Positions 10,345 through 22,276 of a DNA stretch of 64,000 nt are shown here, in pieces. This DNA is from Oryza sativa Japonica Group (lineage: Eukaryota > Streptophyta > Magnoliopsida > Poales > Poaceae), in assembly GCF_034140825.1 (NCBI RefSeq), contig NC_089040.1:2487501-2551500 (forward strand). The letters are read 5' to 3'. The first letter of the stretch is position 1; each line of letters opens with the position of its first letter. The notes below the pieces were generated by a model. The model was not told where the DNA came from. It worked only from the letters and a program-made list of their open reading frames with translations, and searched no databases. Both the position numbers and the translations under genes were made by a program.

Positions 10345-11235
10345 ATGGAGCCTACAAGCACAGCAGCTGTGACGCCTGTCCTCCTGGTCAGACTTGCTGT
10401 GCTGCTTGTGGTGTTTACTACTGGAGCAAGGGCTTTGGTTCACAAAACCATAGAGGTATAATATAATTTTTTTTGCGGAATTTTTATTTCATGTCGAATC
10501 GAGAATCGACCAGTGGGTTTAAATATTTTTGTGTCGATATATATGTTCTTCTGAGAAATGTGTATATTGAGTTGATCGATGTAAATGTGCACAATCCAAC
10601 ATGCGCTTTTTCCTTTCTCTACTGTATAAAAGAAGGTTGTGCGGAAGTATACAACTTTTCAAATTTAGATTTTATGATATTATTCATCTGAGATTTTCTG
10701 CGTGCAATTTATGAGTATGTTTGACTAGCCTGTTTTGAATTCATATTTGGTCTGCTGGTGTGTGTGTGTGTGTGTTTTTCTTCCCCAAAATCAGAGCGAC
10801 GATGGCGATGTGATTGACTGCGTGGACATCAACGAGCGGCCGGCACTGAATCATCTTCCTGATCATGACCGCCAAAAAGTTCAGGTCTCCCCTTACTCTA
10901 AAAACGAAAAGAAAATATTGATCTTTCTTTACTCATGATCAAGACATGAAAAGATATAATAAAATCCATGCTATTAATTAATTTTCTTGTCCTAGATAAT
11001 GAAGCCAGGGCGAAGCATCAAGAGCTTCACCAGACATGGCGGAAGCGAGGGAGCTGCCCGGCCGGAACAGTTCCGATCCGGCGGCCGTCGGCGAGCTCGC
11101 TCGCCGTGCCTTCTCCTTCGGCCATCCACACTACAAACCATCCATCTCCAACGATGGATGGTCCGGCTCATCAGGCACATTAGAGGTAATTAATTAATAT
11201 AAAAATATTTTTATTAGGAGTTGCCAAAAATAATA

Positions 11236-11492
11236 CTTCATCCCTCTCATATCATAAGTCGTTTTGACTTTGGTCAAAGTCAAACTACTTCAAATTTAAC
11301 TACATTTTATAGATAAATGTTTATAATGCCAAATTAGTTTTATTAAATCAATAATTAAATATATTTTCATAATAAATCTGTCTTGCATTGAAAATGTTAC
11401 TATTTTTTTTCTATAAATTTAGTTAAACTTAAAATAGTTTAATTTTAACCAAAGTCAAAATGATTTATAACCTAAAACGAATGAGTAGTAAT
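11236..11492. mobile_element. Stowaway-like MITE, degenerate, in intron 3
   Basis: ATCCCTCTCATATCATAAG at the left and CTAAAACGAATGAGTAGTA at the right are weak mirror images of Stowaway termini. A GACTTTGGTCAAAGTCAAA / ACCAAAGTCAAAATGATTT inverted pair lies inside. The exact ends are uncertain. Confidence 0.5.
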
Positions 11493-12472
11493 TAAGGTTG
11501 TCATTATGTCCATTATCCAATTTATCCACACCCAGCTAGCTGTCACAAATATGATTTGCCATTTTTATGATTTTCGGTTTTGATTAAATTACAGCGCAAA
11601 TTAAGTTCGTTAATTGATTTTTTTAGAATTAATTGATTGATTAATTATGTACAGGTGGCTGGTGCTTACGGCAGAAATGGGCCGTACCATGGTGCTCGGG
11701 CAGATGTACCAAACTGGAAGGTAGACGTGCAGCCTCGCGAGTTCTCCATGAACTACATCATGGTCGGCTACACGCTCGACAAGGATTACAGGCCTTATCC
11801 AAGTTCTGATCCACCAAAAACTCTTGCCAACCAGATTGTGGTTGGACTCGTGGTAATTACCATATTTTTTTCTGTAATGAAAATCAAAAGGCACACGACC
11901 AATATGTTCTAAATGTTTTAAAAAAAAGTTAGGGGAAAAAAATCCAAACCATCTCCTTTCTAAATGTTAAGTATCACATAGATTTATAACGGAAGCCTAT
12001 AACGACTACTACCTATAATTGCAAACATAATATTAGAATATTAATGTATATATGTTCTCTGTGGATATATATATTTGTTCGTATATATGTCACTGAATGC
12101 GGGCCTGGCCAGCTTTATATGGGGACTCTTTATCAAGATTGTTCATATATTACACCGTAAGTGACGACTCTTCATCAGCGCGGCTGATGATCGATATATA
12201 CTATAGCTAATACATGGGGATTAAGGTGGGCTGAGATAGATTAATAATTAACTAATTGACTGATGATATATGTGCAGAACGACAGTGGAGCTCAGACCAA
12301 CTGTTTCAACCTGGACTGCGATGGTTTCCATCTTCAGAACAGCTCCTTCGCTCTGGGCTCCTCCTGGAGCGACTCACTGTCGCAGCATGGAGGCGAAAGA
12401 TACGGCGTGACGCTTAGCATCCACAGAGTAAGTCAAATAAATTTGGTGCTCCTGTCTTCTACCGTATCCGTT

Positions 12473-12687
12473 TTAAAATAAGTTCATTTTTCGCTCATCT
12501 CACACGTACTAATATAAACATCAAAAGATTATATGCATCTACTTCATCTAAATCTCGATACAACTATTACTCACTTTATCTACTCTCAACACGATTACTC
12601 CCTACTTTCACAAACTCTATCCCATTTCAAAATAAGTTTATTTTTCGCTAATCTCACACGTACCAATATAAACATCAAAAGACTCTA
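12473..12687. repeat. Pair of about 57-bp direct repeats in intron 5
   Basis: TTTTAAAATAAGTTCATTTT... through ACATCAAAAGA occurs near 12470-12528 and again near 12625-12683 with a few substitutions (AAATAAGTT, CACACGTAC and AATATAAACATC are shared). It may be part of an older MITE. Confidence 0.65.
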
Positions 12688-12835
12688 ATACGCCTAAAAT
12701 TTTTAAAAATTTCAGATCAACCAATGGTTGTTACCACTCTTCTACTTAAAAACAGAGTCTCTTCTTTAAATGGTTGAACGATTAATTATTATAACATGTA
12801 AAAAATATAAAAATTACACAAAGTAAACTTATATA

Positions 12836-13072
12836 CTCCCTCCATTCCATAATATAAGGGATTTTGAGTTTTCGCTTGCAACGTTTGACTACTCGTCTTA
12901 TTCAAAATTTTTTGAAATTATTATTTATTTTATTTATGACTTACTTTATTATCTACAGTACTTTAAGCGCAACTTTTCATTTTTTATATTTGCAAAAAAA
13001 ATTTGAATAAGACGAGTGGTCAAACGTTGCAAGCAAAAACTCAAAATCCCTAATCCTGTGGGACGGAGGGAG
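12836..13072. mobile_element. Stowaway MITE, 237 bp, intron 5
   Basis: Termini CTCCCTCCATTCCATAA and GTGGGACGGAGGGAG are inverted. TA at 12834-12835 and 13073-13074 is the target duplication. Long inner arms (TTTTGAGTTTTCGCTTGCAA / TTGCAAGCAAAAACTCAAAA) make a hairpin. Confidence 0.85.
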
Positions 13073-13217
13073 TAGCTCATAAAAATTTCAAATACTTACA
13101 TAAAAGTAGTTGGTACTCTGCTCCGGTCTTTCCTCGATTCACACGCGAGTGAAACAGCAGCCAAGAAAAGTGCTCATGGTAGGAGCCACGCATACCAGCG
13201 CGAGCACAAGGGGCCGA

Positions 13218-13578
13218 TGTCACGGCGTCGTCATCACCGTGCGATCCAGAAGCTCAAGACATCCAAATCAGGCGATCCACTCAGGCGAGGAGGCCCACAA
13301 GTAAATTCCCTCATAGTGAGTGGACCCGGTGATGTTTGCCGGGCCACGGGTCAGAGAGTGAGATCTAATAGCTCATTGCTATATAAGATCGGCAGGGTCG
13401 AGAGAAAAGGGACATGAAAGAAATTGTACAAACTATTCCCCAATATTTCAAACTCTCCTCTGCTTCCTTCTCCTTCTTCTTCCTCTAGCTCTGCTCTTCT
13501 TCTTCCTCACGAAACTTCTATCCGCTGACTTCTTCGCTACTTGAGTAAATCGAATCGGAGAGAAGTGAGTTCGTGACA
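13218..13578 (+). repeat. 5' LTR of the gypsy element
   Basis: 361 bp, starts TGTCACGG and ends GTGACA. It carries a promoter-like CTATATAAGA at about 13379 and a CT-rich block downstream. Confidence 0.93.
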
Positions 13579-13580
13579 AT

Positions 13581-13595
13581 TTGGTATTAGAGCAC
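13581..13595 (+). other. Primer-binding site, initiator-Met tRNA type
   Basis: TTGGTATTAGAGCAC lies 2 bp inside the 5' LTR and resembles the usual plant TGGTATCAGAGC primer site. Confidence 0.75.
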
Positions 13596-16500
13596 TCATC
13601 CTGGAGAAACCACGCTACACCTCTAGGTTGCAGCTGCATGTGGAGGCCATGGAGAAGCAGAACAACGACTTCGGAAAAGTTTTGGCCGAGATCCAGGAGT
13701 CGCTGGTGTCGTTGAACAACAAGCAAGCGGAGACTCAAGCTGTGGTGGCGAAGCTGGATGCAGGAGTCAACGGATGGCGTCCGCAAGTGGAATCGGCGAT
13801 CCATGATTTGCGCGCGGAAGTAGGAGATCTTCGTCAGCAGCTGGACCTCGTCGGCAAAATGAATCAAGCTTCCTCTTCAGCGCTTTCCCCTTGAGTTCCG
13901 TCGACGGACGAGGAAAGGAAGGCGCCGTTGCTGCCCACTCCGCCCCCAACATCTCAACCAGCGGCGGCAGAGGAAAGGAAGGCGCCGTTGCTGCCTACCC
14001 CGCCACCAACATCTCAACCTGTGATGGCGAAGGGCAGAAGCAAATGGGCCAATGGCCACCACTCTGCAACACAACTCCGGGGAAGGGTTCCTGGTGTACA
14101 TCTGACCCAGAACCTTGCCCCGGGCAAGGGTACGTTCGATTCCAATCTCACGCATAAGGGGAATTTCAATTTTGCGCATAAATTTGAGGGTGCTAGTTGG
14201 GGATCAGAGGAATTTGATTTTGAACAGGGGGAACGTTAGTATAGTCATTGAGTTCCTAAATTAGATTTTCCAAAATTTGATGGTTCTGATCCCCAGGATT
14301 GGCGCATGAAGTGTGAGCATTATTTCGATGTGAATAATACTTTTCCAGGGTTGTGGGTGAGAGTTTCAGTCATCTACTTCATGGGTAGGGCAGCCTCTTG
14401 GTTGAAATCGTCTAGAGCCCATTTGCGTTTTCCAGTTTGGGAAGATTTTTGTGCTGTTGTTTCTGAAAAGTTTGATAGGGATCGGCATGAGGCCTTGATT
14501 AGACAAATGGATAGCATTAAGCAAACCAGCACTGTCTAGGAGTTTTATGAGCGTTTTGATGAATTGATGAATCAATTGATGGTTTATGATCCGGTTGTTA
14601 GCACCAAGTACTTAACCCATAGGTTTACAGAGGGTTTAAAAAGGGAAATTAGAAATGTTGTTCTGCTTCAGCGTCCACAAAATCTCGAATCTGCGTTGGC
14701 TGTTGCTTGTTTACAGGAAGAAGTCTTGGAGACAGCTGATGGCAATTCAGGAAATTCAGGAAAGGAGCAGAAGAAAATTGAAGGGGGAATACTGCATCGA
14801 CCCAATACAGCTTTCAAGGGTGCTTATCCATTACCTGCTCCACCTGTACGTTCTGGAGGTTCTGGGGTGAAGTTTGAGGACAAGAGGGAGACTGAAATCA
14901 AAAGAGGAACTAATTCTGTTGATAAGATTGGTGCACTTAAGGCTCAGCGTTGCGCTCAGGGTCTTTGTTACATTTGTGCCGAGAAATGGTCACCTACCCA
15001 TAAGTGTGCCAACAGAGTTCAACTTCATGCTGTGCAGGAGCTTTTCACAGTGCTGTTTGAATCTGAAGAAGATACCGGTTCAGTTCTTGACACAGCTGCA
15101 GAACAACAGATAATGGCAATTTCTGTACATGCTATGCAGGGCTCTGAGCATCGTGGATCCATGAGAATGCTGGGACAAATTCAAGGCAAGGATATTTTGA
15201 TTCTTGTGGATTCGGGTAGTACGGCTAGTTTTATCAGTAAGAAGGTGGCAGCTGGCCTAGTTGGGGTATGGTGGCTACCTACCAAGGTGCAAGTGAAAGT
15301 GGCCGATGGAGCATTATTGCACTGTCAGTCTGTGATTCAGGATTGTGAATGGGTTAGCCAAGGGCATATGTTTTGTACTGAATTTAAGGTGTTGGCTCTC
15401 GGAAATTATGATGTGATCTTGGGAATGGACTGGTTGATGCAGCACAGCCCTATGACAGTTGATTGGTCCACAAGGACTTTGATGGTGAACAAAGATGGAC
15501 AACAGATCTTATTGCAGGGAATAGTTTCTGACACTGAACAGTGTACTCTTATTTCTGCTTGTTAGCTGAAAGAGTTGGATAAGAAGATGGCAGTGGCAAA
15601 TCTTGTTCAGTTTTGCTTTATTACTGAAGATGTTCAGACTGAAGTTATACCTGCGGCTGTACAAAAGTTGTTAACTGACAATGTTTCCCTCTTTGATGAG
15701 CCTGAGGGCTTGCCACCACAGCGCCCATTTGATCACACAATACCGTTGATTCCTGGAGCCATGCCGGTTAATGTCAGACCTTATCGGTACACTCCCTCAC
15801 AAAAAGATGAGATCGAAAGCCAAGTTCAGGAAATGCTATCTAAAGGTATAATTCAACCTAGCTCTAGTCCTTTCTCATCTCCGGTGTTATTGGTTAAAAA
15901 GAAAGATGGTTCGTGGAGATTTTGTGTGGATTATCGCCATTTGAATGCTATCACAGTCAAGAACAAGTATCCATTACCAATAATAGATGAGTTACTTGAT
16001 GAGTTAGCAGGGGCTCAATGGTTTACCAAGCTTGACCTACGTGCCGGGTATCATCAAATCGGAATGCATATAGAGGATGAACATAAAACTGCCTTTCAAA
16101 CCCACCATGGTCACTTTGAGTTTCGAGTGATTCCTTTTGGTTTGACAAGCGCTCCTGCCACATTTCAGAGTGTGATGAATAATATTCTATCTACATTGCT
16201 CAGGAAGTGTGTGCTTGTCTTTGTGGATGACATACTCATATACAGTCGAACTATGGAGGAACATTTGATCCATCTACAGACTGTGTTTCAGATCTTACAT
16301 AAACATCAGCTTAAAGTCAAAAAGAGCAAATGTTCTTTTGCTCAACAAAAGCTGGCTTACTTGGGACATATTATCAGTCCTAATGGTGTCTCCACAGATT
16401 CTGACAAGATTGTTGTTGTTCAGTCTTGGCCGGTTCCATCTTCTGTCAAGGAGTTAAGAAGTTTTTTGGGTTTGGCAGGTTATTACCGCAAGTTTGTGCT

Positions 16501-18488
16501 TAATTATGGAATTCTGAGTAAACCATTAACTTCTTTGTTAAAGAAGGGACAACTTTATCTATGGACATCAGCCACAGATCAGGCCTTTCAGGCTATCAAG
16601 CATGCATTAGTGACTGCTCCTGTCTTAGCAATGCCCGATTTCAGTATTCCTTTTGTGGTAGAGACTGATGCTTCTGACAAAGGGATGGGTGCTGTACTTA
16701 TGCAAAACAATCACCCAATTACATTCTTAAGCAAAGCCTTGGGGCCACGACATTTGGGATTATCCACCTATGGGAAAAAGAGTCTTGCAATTATGATGGC
16801 TGTCGATCATTGGCGCCCTTATTTACAACATGCTGAGTTTTTCATTAAGACAGACCACCGCAGCTTGGCTTTCTTAGATAATCAGCGTCTCACCACACCC
16901 TGGCAACACAAAGCACTCACGAAACTTTTGGGATTGTGGTATCAAATCATCTACAAGAAAGGTAGTGACAATCGAGTTGCCGATGCGTTGTCCCGTTATC
17001 CTCTTGGGCAACAAGTTGAACTGTTAGCTTTATCAGTGGCTTTACCGGCCTGGATACAGGAAGTGGTTGATGGTTATCAGCAGGATACTGATGCTTGTTG
17101 TAAAATTCAGACCCTGTGTATCAATTCTGGAGCGGTGCCCGATTTTTCTCTCAAGGATGGGGTACTGTATTATAAGAATCGCATATGGATTGGCAATAAC
17201 ACTTCTCTATAGCACAAAATTCTTGCCAATTTACACTCCTCGGCAGTGGGTGGCCATTCCAGTATTCAAGTAACTTACCAGCGCGTTCAACATCTGTTTG
17301 CTTGGCCTCGACTTCGTGCTTCCATTACTCAATATATTCAGTCCTGCACAGTTTGTCAACAAGCCAAGCCTAAACATGTTAAATACCCTAGTATGCTCCA
17401 ACCACTCCCTGTTCCTGCACATGCATGGCAGATTGTGTCTCTAGATTTCATTGAGGGACTTCCCAGGTCTGCCACTTTCAATTGCATCCTTGTTGTGGTT
17501 GACAAATTTTCCAAATACAGCCATTTTGTTCCCTTGAGTCATCCTTTCACGGCTTTGGATGTGGCTGAAGCTTACATGCAACATATTCACCGACTTCATG
17601 GATTACCTCAGTCGCTCATCTCTGATCATGATCGTATCTTTACAAGCACATTGTGGACTACTCTCTTTCGTTTGGCTGGCACACAATTGCGTATGAGTTC
17701 TTATCACCCGCAAACGGATGGACAAACGGAGCATGTCAATCAATGTCTTCAAACCTATCTTCATTGCTTTGTTCACGCTTGTCCTTCTCAATGGAGTCGG
17801 TGGCTCGCTCTGGCTGAGTATTGGTACAATACATCATTCCATTCTGCTTTGGGTACTACACCATTTGAGGTATTGTATGGGCACGAGCCTCGCTATTTTG
17901 GTCTGTCTGCTACATCTGCCTGTCAGTCGGAGGATCTGTTGGACTGGTTACATGAACGGGAGCAGATGCAATCTTTAATCCGCAGCCATTTGTTACGCGC
18001 TCAGACCAGAATGAAATCACAAGAGGACAAGTGTCGCTCTGAGCGCTCTTTTGCTGTTGGCGACTGGGTTTATCTGAAACTTCAACCGTTTGTCCAACAA
18101 TCAGTGGTCACCCGCGCTAATTGCAAGTTATCTTTCAGGTTTTATGGTCCGTTTCAGGTGTTGGATCGTGTGGGCGAAGTGGCGTACAAACTGGCTCTTC
18201 CTGCTACCAGTTTGATCCATCCAGTTATACATGTCTCTCAACTCAAGAAGGCATTGGCCCCTGGTGAACAAGTTCATGCGCCTCTGCCTGTGCTTCGTCC
18301 GACGATAGCTGATCCGCCCCAACCTATTCATGTGCTGGAGCGTCATTTCATTCGCAAAGGTGCCAAGATGGTGGAACAAGTCCTGGTGCAGTGGTCGGGT
18401 GATGATGCTGCCATTTGTACCTGGGAGAATCCTCATGAGCTTCGCCGTCGTTTTCCATCTGCAGAAGCTTGGGGACAAGCTTCAGCTC

Positions 18489-18500
18489 AAGGGGGGAAGA
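18489..18500 (+). other. Polypurine tract of the gypsy element
   Basis: A purine run (AAGGGGGGAAGA) directly precedes the 3' LTR. Confidence 0.85.
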
Positions 18501-18501
18501 A

Positions 18502-18862
18502 TGTCACGGCGTCGTCATCACCGTGCGATCCAGAAGCTCAAGACATCCAAATCAGGCGATCCACTCGGGCGAGGAGGCCCACAAGTAAATTCCCTCAGAG
18601 TGAGTGCACCCGGTGATGTTTGCCGGGCCACGGGTCAGAGAGTGAGATCTAATAGCTCATTGCTATATAAGATCGGCAGGGTCGAGAGAAAAGGGACATG
18701 AAAGAAGTTGTACAAACTATTCCCCAATATTTCAAACTCTCCCCTTCTTCCTTCTCCTTCTTCTTCCTCTAGCTCTGCTCTTCTTCTTCCTCACGAAACT
18801 TCTATCCGCTGATTTCTTCGCTACTTGAGTAAATCGAATCGGAGAGAAGTGAGTTCATGACA
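18502..18862 (+). repeat. 3' LTR of the gypsy element
   Basis: 361 bp, the same length as the 5' LTR and about 98% identical by eye. It is followed by the GCCGA target duplication. Confidence 0.93.
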
Positions 18863-19665
18863 GCCGAGCTAGCCTGCGCACGACTGCGTCGTCGGTGTGC
18901 CGACGGGGTCTGCTGCGCCCGTCCCGCAAAATTCCAGCGTTTTCATTGGGAGAGGCGAAAACCGGAATAACCTTAGAGTGTGTTTAATCCCTTTCAAACT
19001 TCCAATTTTTCTGTCACATAGTTCAAATTACAATTTTAGACTTACGGCATCGTCGGTTACTCATATATTCCCTAATAAACCAAAACAACTTATTAGAGAA
19101 TAAAAAAATAATTTATAAGTAAAACTTTTATATATGTGTTTTTAGTGATTTAAAAGTTAATATAAAAAAACTACGTTGAATATATCTTAAGATTAACTTC
19201 AAAATTTAGTTTGAAAGTTTATTTTTTTTGTTTTGGCTTTAATTTGTAATTCCATATATACTACAAATGCATGCAGGATGACACCAAGTTGGTGTGGTGG
19301 GTGGCGGTGATGGATCAGGAGATTGGCTACTACACGGACGACGCGTTCGACACGGGGTTCCCAGAGGGGTCGTATGTGGAGATGGGGGGGAGGGTGGTGG
19401 ACACGAGGGCCGGGGGGAACCACACGACGACGCGCGCCGATGGGCAGCGGCATTGCCGGCGTGCGGCGGCGCTCGCTTCGCCGCCACCATCATGAAGTAC
19501 CTCGGGATCAGCGCCGTCGGGCAGCTCTTCCAGGACTCGGTGGATCGGACCGTCGTCACCACGCCTGGCTGCTACGGTGCCCAGCCGCTGGGCTTCGGCG
19601 CCGACAAGCCAGGGTACAACGTCGCCTATGGAGGTCCTGGAGGGCTCTACTGCGACATACCTTAA

Positions 19666-20196
19666 TTACTACTCTACAAACCCAAATTACCAAATTACCT
19701 ACTATTGTAGGGGCGAACCAAAAGAAGATTTGTCCCATGAAGAGTTGGATCGATCTTGTATGAATCTATGAAAGTATAAAGTTATATCCCACTCTAAAGC
19801 TTAACATACAACCATGCCATATTATCACCCACTAGCAATAATTGCACATTTAACCTCATGCAAGCATGCAACATCATCTACAATTTATTTAATTCTGCAA
19901 ATCAACATGCAAACATATCCAATCATCATCCTTCACATCATTTACACAATATTTTAACAAATTTATCTATCATTTTTATAATATTTAACATATACTTATC
20001 AATATCTTTCACATCAAAACATGGATATCATTTGTTTGTTTCATGGTAAATACTGATAAAACCCTGATGTTTCATATTTTTTTTCCTTTTTACTCCTTAC
20101 TTGATTGTTGAAAAAAATATATTGAGAATTGCTCAGTATTTCCCACGGCAAATCGCTGTGTAGACTAATGTTCATCCTAATGGATCTCAAATCCTA
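19666..20196. other. Intergenic region behind the neprosin-family remnant
   Basis: AT-rich, with many ATCATC/CATCAT runs between 19860 and 20040. No gene or clear element was seen. Confidence 0.5.
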
Positions 20197-20930
<734 letters not shown>

Positions 20931-21904
20931 TTAATTCAGATATCGGGCCATACATGGCCCCTAGTACCTACTATTGGTTGGACTTTTTCTTTTTCAAAAA
21001 TAAATATAAGCTATTCTTGCATTATTAAGTCGAAAAGTTATGTTGTACTTTCTTTTCGCACGTGTAGACTAGAGCTAGGACTCTAAGCCATCGGTTTACA
21101 AGCTACAAACACCGAAAATTCACCTTAACAGCCTAAACCTAAACAAATGATGCCATAAAATTTGGTAGTAAACATTGTGCTAGATCTTTTTGAACCATTG
21201 GATCGAAAGGTCCATATATATTGCATCCACATCATGTATCCACTGGCCTCTCCCACTGACCTAGACGTCATCTGCCATTATTCCCCACCCCACGTGCCGC
21301 CGCACACTTTTGCTCAGGGCAGTAGCAGTGCAACTGTGCAAGCCATGTACTATTTGTTAGATTTAGGCTGTGTTTAGTTGTTAGAATTGGGGAGAAATTT
21401 AAGGAAATTTGGTAGTTTAAAAAAAAGTTGAGAGTTTATGTGTGTAGGAAATTTTTGGATGTGCTAACCCAACCATATATTGCAGACCAAGAACAACAAC
21501 TCTGTTAAATCTTGGAGGTACGATGCAGAGTAAGTAAAAAGAGAAAAAAATAAATAAGATGTTGGGATAAATTCCCAACTTCCACTAATAAAAGATTAAC
21601 TGAAATAAACCCTTCTAATAAAATCACATAGGTTTTAGCACAAAATTCAGGAGGTAGTACTATGTTACCCAAACTATAATAAAAGACAATCCAGGGGTAA
21701 GGATTAGTGTTTATGGATCAGTACAGTTTAGAAAAAAAACACATTATTATTGGTTGCCGTATGTAGAAAAGTTCCTTAATTTTCCAATATATACACACGT
21801 AGGGAGAGTATCCAAATCTCTCCTCAGTTCACTGCTAGTGATATTGTGATACTCCTACATCACTGCTCTGCTCTTCCTCCCTCAAAAGCTCAAAGGCAGC
21901 TAGG
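20931..21904. other. Intergenic region upstream of the AGP-like gene
   Basis: No gene seen. A GGCTGTGTTTAGTTG start at about 21368 suggests a truncated MITE of the GTGTTTAGTTC type. A TATA candidate (ATATATA, 21787-21793) lies about 115 bp before the next ATG. Confidence 0.5.
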
Positions 21905-22276
21905 ATGCGTGGTGTTAATCTTGCAGCTCTTCTTGTCATCTTCCTAGGGGTGCTTTCCGCGGCGGCCACGACGGCGGCGGGTCGTCTCCCCGGCGTCGCG
22001 ACGACCCCAACGCCGGCTGCTTCGCTCCCCATCAACAGGGAGCCGCGCGGCTTGCACCACGCGCCTTCGCCGGCCCCTGCCAAGATGACGACGACGCAGC
22101 CGCCGGCTTCTGCTTCGCCGGCCCCTGCCAAGATGACGACGACGCAGCCACCGGCTTCGGCTTCGCTGCCTATCAACAGAGAGCCGCGTGACTTCCACGT
22201 CGCCGCCGCGACGGCCGGCAGCGGCAGCATCAGCAAAGCGGCGTTGCTTCTTCTGCCGGTGATGGTAGCTCTGTGA
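21905..22276 (+). CDS. Small secreted Pro/Ala/Thr-rich protein, arabinogalactan-peptide-like
   Basis: Intronless, 123 aa. The N-terminus is a signal peptide (MRGVNLAALLVIFLGVLSAA). The middle is rich in Ala-Pro, Ser-Pro and Thr-Pro dipeptides, the context for Pro hydroxylation and arabinogalactan addition. The end is hydrophobic after small residues (AGSGSISKAALLLLPVMVAL), as in a GPI-anchor signal. A 16-residue block SPAPAKMTTTQPPASA is duplicated in tandem (DNA about 22066-22161). LPINREPR appears twice, at about residues 41 and 89, flanking that block. The expected place is the plasma membrane outer face or cell wall. The repeated LPINREPR motif is unlike a plain AGP backbone, and a processed peptide precursor is an alternative. 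No relative is seen in the window. Confidence 0.7.
   Translation: MRGVNLAALLVIFLGVLSAAATTAAGRLPGVATTPTPAASLPINREPRGLHHAPSPAPAKMTTTQPPASASPAPAKMTTTQPPASASLPINREPRDFHVAAATAGSGSISKAALLLLPVMVAL

Larger units (their letters stand above)
13218..18862 (+). mobile_element. Ty3/gypsy LTR retrotransposon, chromovirus, Reina-like; fossil copy
   Basis: A 5,645-bp element sits between 5-bp target duplications GCCGA (13213-13217 and 18863-18867). Its LTRs are 361 bp each, starting TG and ending CA. Parts in order: primer-binding site just inside the 5' LTR, resembling the initiator-Met tRNA type; gag with a CCHC knuckle near 15.0 kb; an aspartic protease motif (VDSGST) near 15.2 kb; reverse transcriptase about 15.8-16.5 kb; RNase H about 16.6-17.0 kb; integrase about 17.2-18.1 kb with the HHCC region and catalytic core; a C-terminal chromodomain near 18.35-18.47 kb; and a polypurine tract just before the 3' LTR. 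The chromodomain, small size and short LTRs suggest the Reina clade. By eye the LTRs differ at about 8 of 361 sites (2.2%). At the customary grass LTR rate of 1.3e-8 per site per year that is a little under 1 million years. The coding region looks broken, with about five interruptions. Confidence 0.93.
10345..19665 (+). pseudogene. Neprosin-family (DUF239) secreted peptidase-like gene, decayed, with LTR element in intron 5
   Basis: Six exon-like blocks: 10345-10455 (signal peptide, LLVRLAVLLVVFTTGARA), 10795-10884 (VIDCVDINERPALNHLPDHD, the activation-peptide start), 10996-11189, 11655-11852, 12278-12427 (CFNLDCDGFHLQNSSFALGS) and 19277-19665 (LVWWVAVMDQEIGYYTD ... GPGGLYCDIP). Splice sites and order match plant neprosin/DUF239 proteins, a family that includes a secreted prolyl glutamic peptidase. 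The block at 10996 must be read in three frames to follow the family (IMKPGRSIKS, then TWRKRGSCPAGTVPIRR, then ELARRAFSFGHPHY). The last exon also changes frame twice, around MGSGIAG and ARFAATIMKY. About four small indels therefore break the ORF. The fifth intron is stretched to 6.8 kb by the retrotransposon at 13218-18862. The ends, promoter and splice sites still look intact, so decay is recent or transcription may persist. Confidence 0.82.

Noticed and set aside
13110-13417. Open frames across the 5' LTR
   Set aside because: They cross the element border and repeat in the 3' LTR. They have no coding character.
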